A DNA stretch of 8,037 nucleotides, taken from the NCBI GenBank assembly GCA_016200765.1, contig JACQEC010000346.1:1-8037 (forward strand), given 5' to 3'. A program made the translations under genes and the position numbers. This document shows, one piece after another, positions 5,404 to 8,037 of this stretch. The number at the start of each line of letters is the position of its first letter. Within the stretch, counting starts at the first letter, position 1. The stretch comes from Chloroflexota bacterium. Its GTDB lineage: Bacteria > Chloroflexota > Anaerolineae > JACRMK01. Below the pieces are notes generated by a model. It had not been told where the DNA came from, searched no databases, and was given only the letters and a program-made list of their open reading frames with translations.

Positions 5404-6183
5404 ATGACCAAGAAAAAACTAAGCCATGACCAGAAGCGCAAGCAGAGACTCCAGAAGCGCGCCGCGCAATCCGGCGGGGCGGCGCGGCAAACGGACCCGC
5501 TCGACGCGCTCCGTCTGGCTACGGAAAAAGCGATCCACCAAGCGTTTCTGACCGCCGACCAGCGCCTGTTGGATGCGGATGTGGTGGCCGCGCTCAACCG
5601 CCTGACGGTAGATGTGCAGAAAGGTCTATTAGCGGTCGAGGTTGAGGCGGGCCAACCGGCGCCGCCACCCGATCGGTTGGTCAATAGCGTCAAGCAGAGA
5701 TGGGCAGAGGCGAATGCGCTGGCGGCTTTGCCCCGCTTGCGCGCGGCGCAGGGACTGCAGGAGATGGTTCAGCACGTCGCGGCCATCCGCGCGCCCGGTG
5801 AGTCACAATCGTACTTGCGGTTCTTGCAGGGGACGATGCAATCGCTGGGCGCGGGGCCTGGCGCGCCGGCAGAGTCGCAACCGGAGATGCCCGCTCGTCC
5901 CAACGATTGGTCGGCGGATGAACGACGGTTGTTGGATTTGGGACTGGCGTGGCTTCGCGCGAGCGCGATGCCCACCTGGGAGGACTTTCGCGCTGAGGCT
6001 GTCCGCATGACCGACGGTGGGCAGGCGCAGGCGGTCGCCAACGTCTGCCAAACCCTGTACGGGCAGGCACAGGCCGAGCCGGTTGAGCGAATCCTGCGCC
6101 CGTTACTGGACGCGGCTCATGCCAGGATCAGCGACGGGCTGGCGGAGAACAACCCCCCGATCTCCATCGCTCAATCCCCGTGA
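5404..6183 (+). CDS. Uncharacterised helical protein with basic N-terminus
   Basis: I do not recognise this 259-residue protein. Its first 25 residues are strongly basic (four Lys in MTKKKLSHDQK, then KRKQR and QKR), such as is seen in proteins that touch nucleic acid or ribosomes, but no domain supports that. Residues 30-150 are rich in Ala, Leu and Gln and look helical, with a proline-rich break (PAPPP) near residue 85. A Gly/Pro/Ala-rich linker (about 148-166) separates them from a second helical part that begins DWSADERRLLDLGLAWL. There is no membrane segment, signal peptide or Cys motif. The gene lies 12 bases after the cupin gene and probably shares its transcript, though nothing else ties the two together. 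The ATG at 5404 is the first in the frame; its ribosome binding site is poor. Composition matches the neighbours. Confidence 0.65.
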   Translation: MTKKKLSHDQKRKQRLQKRAAQSGGAARQTDPLDALRLATEKAIHQAFLTADQRLLDADVVAALNRLTVDVQKGLLAVEVEAGQPAPPPDRLVNSVKQRWAEANALAALPRLRAAQGLQEMVQHVAAIRAPGESQSYLRFLQGTMQSLGAGPGAPAESQPEMPARPNDWSADERRLLDLGLAWLRASAMPTWEDFRAEAVRMTDGGQAQAVANVCQTLYGQAQAEPVERILRPLLDAAHARISDGLAENNPPISIAQSP

Positions 6184-6238
6184 TGGCCGCCGCCATACGG
6201 CATTGCGCGGGTTGGGTGTTGGCACCGGCAGAGCGTGG

Positions 6239-7414
6239 TTACGTGGGCTGACCCGACAGAGATAGGTTTATCGCCTGTGCCCCGTCTGTTGCGCGGCACA
6301 CGTAGATGGACGGGGTCAGGCCGGTCTGCGCTCGATACGCTTCTCGTAATCCGTCCACGAAACGTCCCGCGCGCTCCTCGCGCACCAGATTGACCGTGCA
6401 CCCGCCAAAGCCCGCGCCGGTCATTCGCGCGCCGATAATCCCCTCCTGCCGCAGGGCCGCCTCGACCATCACATCCAACTCGCGGCAACTGACCTCATAA
6501 TCGTCGCGCAGGCTCTCGTGTGACTGGACGAGCAGGGCGCCCACTTCATCCAGCCTGCCCGCCCGCAGGGCCTCGACGCACGCCAGCACGCGAGCGTTCT
6601 CACCGACCACATGCCGGCAGCGCCGCCAGATGAGTTCCGGCAGGCTGGCCCGCTTCGCCTCAAGCGCCGCGATGGTCACGTCGCGCAGGCTCTGCACACC
6701 CAGCCGCCGCGCCCCCTCCTCGCACTCTGCCCGCCGTTCGTTATATTTCGAATCCACCAGCCCGCGCCGCTTCATGCTGTCGGCGATCACCACCGCCACG
6801 CCGTTGGGCACCGGCACCGGCCGATGCGCCAGCGAGTGGCAGTCAATCAGCAGGGCGTGTCCGGCTTGCCCCAGCGCCGAGATCATCTGATCCATCACGC
6901 CGACGTTGACCCCAACGAACTCGACCTCCGCCTGCTGCGCCCGGAGCGCAATATCCAGCGGCGATAGGTCAAGTTCGGCCAACGCACTGAACGCCAGCGT
7001 GCTTGCTACCAACAACGCCGCCGACGAACTCAACCCCGACCCGACCGGCACATCGCCCCAGACCAGCGCATCCATGCCGCACAAGCGATGTCCCTGCGCC
7101 TGCAAAGCGTGCGCCGCGCCGCGCACGTAGTTGCTCCACGCTTCAGCCCCCGTCGCTTGCTGGATGCTTGCCAGCGAGAACGCACTGCGGTTGCCGAAGT
7201 TCTCCGAGATCAGCGCCACCTGCCCGTCGGCGCGCGCCCGCGCCGCGATCCACACCGCGCGGTTGATCGCCAGCGGCAGGACGAAGCCCTGATTGTAATC
7301 GGTATGCTCCCCGATCAAATTCACCCGCCCCGGCGCGCGCACCATGAGCGATGGCTCGGCCTCAAAACGGCGCCGGAACGCAGCGGGTAAGTCGTGCTGG
7401 GTGATTTCGCCCAT
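6239..7414 (-). CDS. galK: Galactokinase
   Basis: Galactokinase phosphorylates alpha-D-galactose at C1 with ATP, the first committed step of the Leloir pathway, in the cytoplasm. The 391 residues are the normal length and hold the three GHMP-kinase motifs in order. The galactokinase signature GRVNLIGEHTDYN spans residues 29-41, with R30, E36, H37 and D39 for sugar binding and catalysis. The ATP-binding motif PVGSGLSSSAA spans 123-133. D175 in GVMDQ is the expected catalytic base, and GARMTGAGFGG spans 328-338. The Cys usually found before GxMDQ is Val here. The gene lies 45 bases after vapC on the same strand, with no convincing promoter or strong Shine-Dalgarno sequence between, so it may depend on readthrough from vapBC. 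No galT, galE or sugar transporter is in the window. No clear terminator is seen in the 55 bases between its stop and the convergent gene. Confidence 0.96.
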   Translation of the reverse strand: MGEITQHDLPAAFRRRFEAEPSLMVRAPGRVNLIGEHTDYNQGFVLPLAINRAVWIAARARADGQVALISENFGNRSAFSLASIQQATGAEAWSNYVRGAAHALQAQGHRLCGMDALVWGDVPVGSGLSSSAALLVASTLAFSALAELDLSPLDIALRAQQAEVEFVGVNVGVMDQMISALGQAGHALLIDCHSLAHRPVPVPNGVAVVIADSMKRRGLVDSKYNERRAECEEGARRLGVQSLRDVTIAALEAKRASLPELIWRRCRHVVGENARVLACVEALRAGRLDEVGALLVQSHESLRDDYEVSCRELDVMVEAALRQEGIIGARMTGAGFGGCTVNLVREERAGRFVDGLREAYRAQTGLTPSIYVCRATDGAQAINLSLSGQPT

Positions 7415-7459
7415 CGTTGATGTCAGTTCATCCGCAGATTTCAGGTGCGATGCTCAATG

Positions 7460-7855
7460 TCAAGGGCGCACGACACGCAACCCCAGTCCCCTTTCAAATG
7501 GATCAAAATCACGATCACTATGCAGCAAGTCATGGTTATTCATCAGACAGAATGTCGCAATGAGACAATCTATCGTCCGACGCACGGTATACCCGCGGAT
7601 TCGCAATGCACGATAGTTCTGTGCCGCTTGGATCGCCAACTCTGTGCCGCCGGCGCTGAACACTGCGAAGTTCAATAGGTTGTCGCGTACCGCAGCAAAT
7701 TGGCGGGCATCGCGCACCCCCTGCAACACTTCACAGAGAATCAAGTCGGTCAGCCCGAGCCGCTGGCGGTCCATTTCAATCTCCAGCCAAGCGGTTGCGG
7801 GGGTTTTTGCATCGCGCAGGTAATCAATCCAGACCGTGGTATCAACAATCACCAT
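7460..7855 (-). CDS. vapC: VapC family PIN-domain ribonuclease toxin
   Basis: The 131 residues make one complete PIN domain. The acidic residues that hold the metal ion are all present: D5 in VIVDTTVWIDYL, E42 in LCEVLQG, D96 in RTIDCLIA, and D114 or D116 in HSDRDFD. VapC toxins cut RNA, in known cases mostly tRNA or the sarcin-ricin loop of 23S rRNA, when freed from VapB; the target of this one is unknown. It follows the vapB reading frame by five bases, and its ribosome binding site (AGGAGG, 7866-7871 on the complement) lies within the last vapB codons, so translation of toxin and antitoxin is probably coupled. In known systems the VapBC complex represses its own promoter, which here would lie right of the window. 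The toxin looks intact and active. Confidence 0.92.
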   Translation of the reverse strand: MVIVDTTVWIDYLRDAKTPATAWLEIEMDRQRLGLTDLILCEVLQGVRDARQFAAVRDNLLNFAVFSAGGTELAIQAAQNYRALRIRGYTVRRTIDCLIATFCLMNNHDLLHSDRDFDPFERGLGLRVVRP

Positions 7856-7860
7856 CTAGC

Positions 7861-8037
7861 TCAAACCTCCTGAACACGCCCCGCGCGGCTCTTTGCGAGA
7901 TTACCGTCCCACGCGACTTTGCCGCGCAATCGGCGCAGGCCGGCCTGTGCTTTGGTCTGGACGAGCAAGCGTAGGCCGGCCTCGACCACCGCGCGCTTGG
8001 TCTTCAAGCCACTCACGCGCATGGCGTCGCGCACTAA
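7861..8037 (-). CDS. vapB: VapB family antitoxin, C-terminal 58 residues (start beyond the window)
   Basis: The frame is open from the window edge to a TGA at 7861-7863 on the minus strand. It reads DAMRVSGLKTKRAVVEAGLR, then LRGKVAWDGNL and a basic tail, which is the characteristic end of a VapB antitoxin of the type with an N-terminal ribbon-helix-helix DNA-binding domain: GLKTKRxVVEAGL is the second helix region and RGKxxWxG the start of the toxin-binding tail. The first 15 or so residues, including the DNA-contacting strand, lie outside the window. The protein should bind VapC through its tail, blocking the active site, and repress the operon. It sits directly before vapC, the usual order. 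The Ala-rich, G+C-rich coding matches the neighbouring galK, so nothing suggests recent arrival. Confidence 0.88.
   Translation of the reverse strand, partial: LVRDAMRVSGLKTKRAVVEAGLRLLVQTKAQAGLRRLRGKVAWDGNLAKSRAGRVQEV
7866..7871 (-). promoter_or_regulatory. vapC ribosome binding site inside the end of vapB
   Basis: The minus strand reads AGGAGG here, ten bases before the vapC ATG at 7855 and overlapping the last codons of vapB. Ribosomes finishing vapB would pass over it, which fits translational coupling of the toxin to the antitoxin. Confidence 0.65.

Noticed and set aside
6184..6238. Terminator between the orphan protein gene and galK
   Set aside because: Only short pairings such as GGTG with CACC (4 bp) can be made, without a U-rich tract on either strand.

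Overview
The window is 8 kb of bacterial chromosome, mostly high in G+C (for example 44 of 60 bases at 1201-1260), with densely packed genes, Shine-Dalgarno-led starts and short gaps. No gene fixes the taxon. The general look (C-terminal tail of a GlcD-type FAD oxidase, tandem AbiEii-like nucleotidyltransferases, a small QQPH-type cupin, VapBC) would suit a Chloroflexota (Anaerolineae-like) or similar environmental genome, but that is a low-confidence impression. There is no tRNA, rRNA, CRISPR array, transposase or insertion sequence. The longest stretch without a gene is the 168-base divergent promoter region at 4885-5052.

Left part (1-3848, all on +): the last 52 codons of an FAD-linked oxidase; then a PLD-superfamily (HKD) protein with a C-terminal DNA-binding-like domain, in DNA clearly poorer in G+C than its neighbours and so probably acquired; then a four-gene block. 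That block is nucleotidyltransferase 1 (1096-1992), an unrecognised 160-aa protein (2047-2529), a two-helix membrane protein with a cytosolic PH-like tail (2526-2999, ATGA overlap) and nucleotidyltransferase 2 (3051-3848). The two nucleotidyltransferases are clear homologues of each other along their whole length. A near-consensus sigma70 promoter (TTGACA, 17 bases, TATGAT) lies just before the 160-aa gene and predicts an almost leaderless mRNA. The block ends at a perfect 14-bp hairpin shared with the convergent gene to its right.

Middle part (3873-6183): a metallophosphoesterase on the minus strand and a cupin plus an orphan helical protein on the plus strand, driven from a divergent intergenic region with a recognisable promoter on each strand. 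Right part (6239-8037, all on -): vapB (5' end beyond the window), vapC and galK, in that transcriptional order. The galactokinase looks intact, but no other Leloir-pathway gene is visible.

The best candidate for something undescribed is the four-gene nucleotidyltransferase block: two paralogous AbiEii-like NTases bracketing a translationally coupled soluble/membrane pair, next to a possibly mobile PLD-type nuclease gene. Its function cannot be read from the sequence. A role in RNA modification, toxin-antitoxin action or phage defence is inference only.
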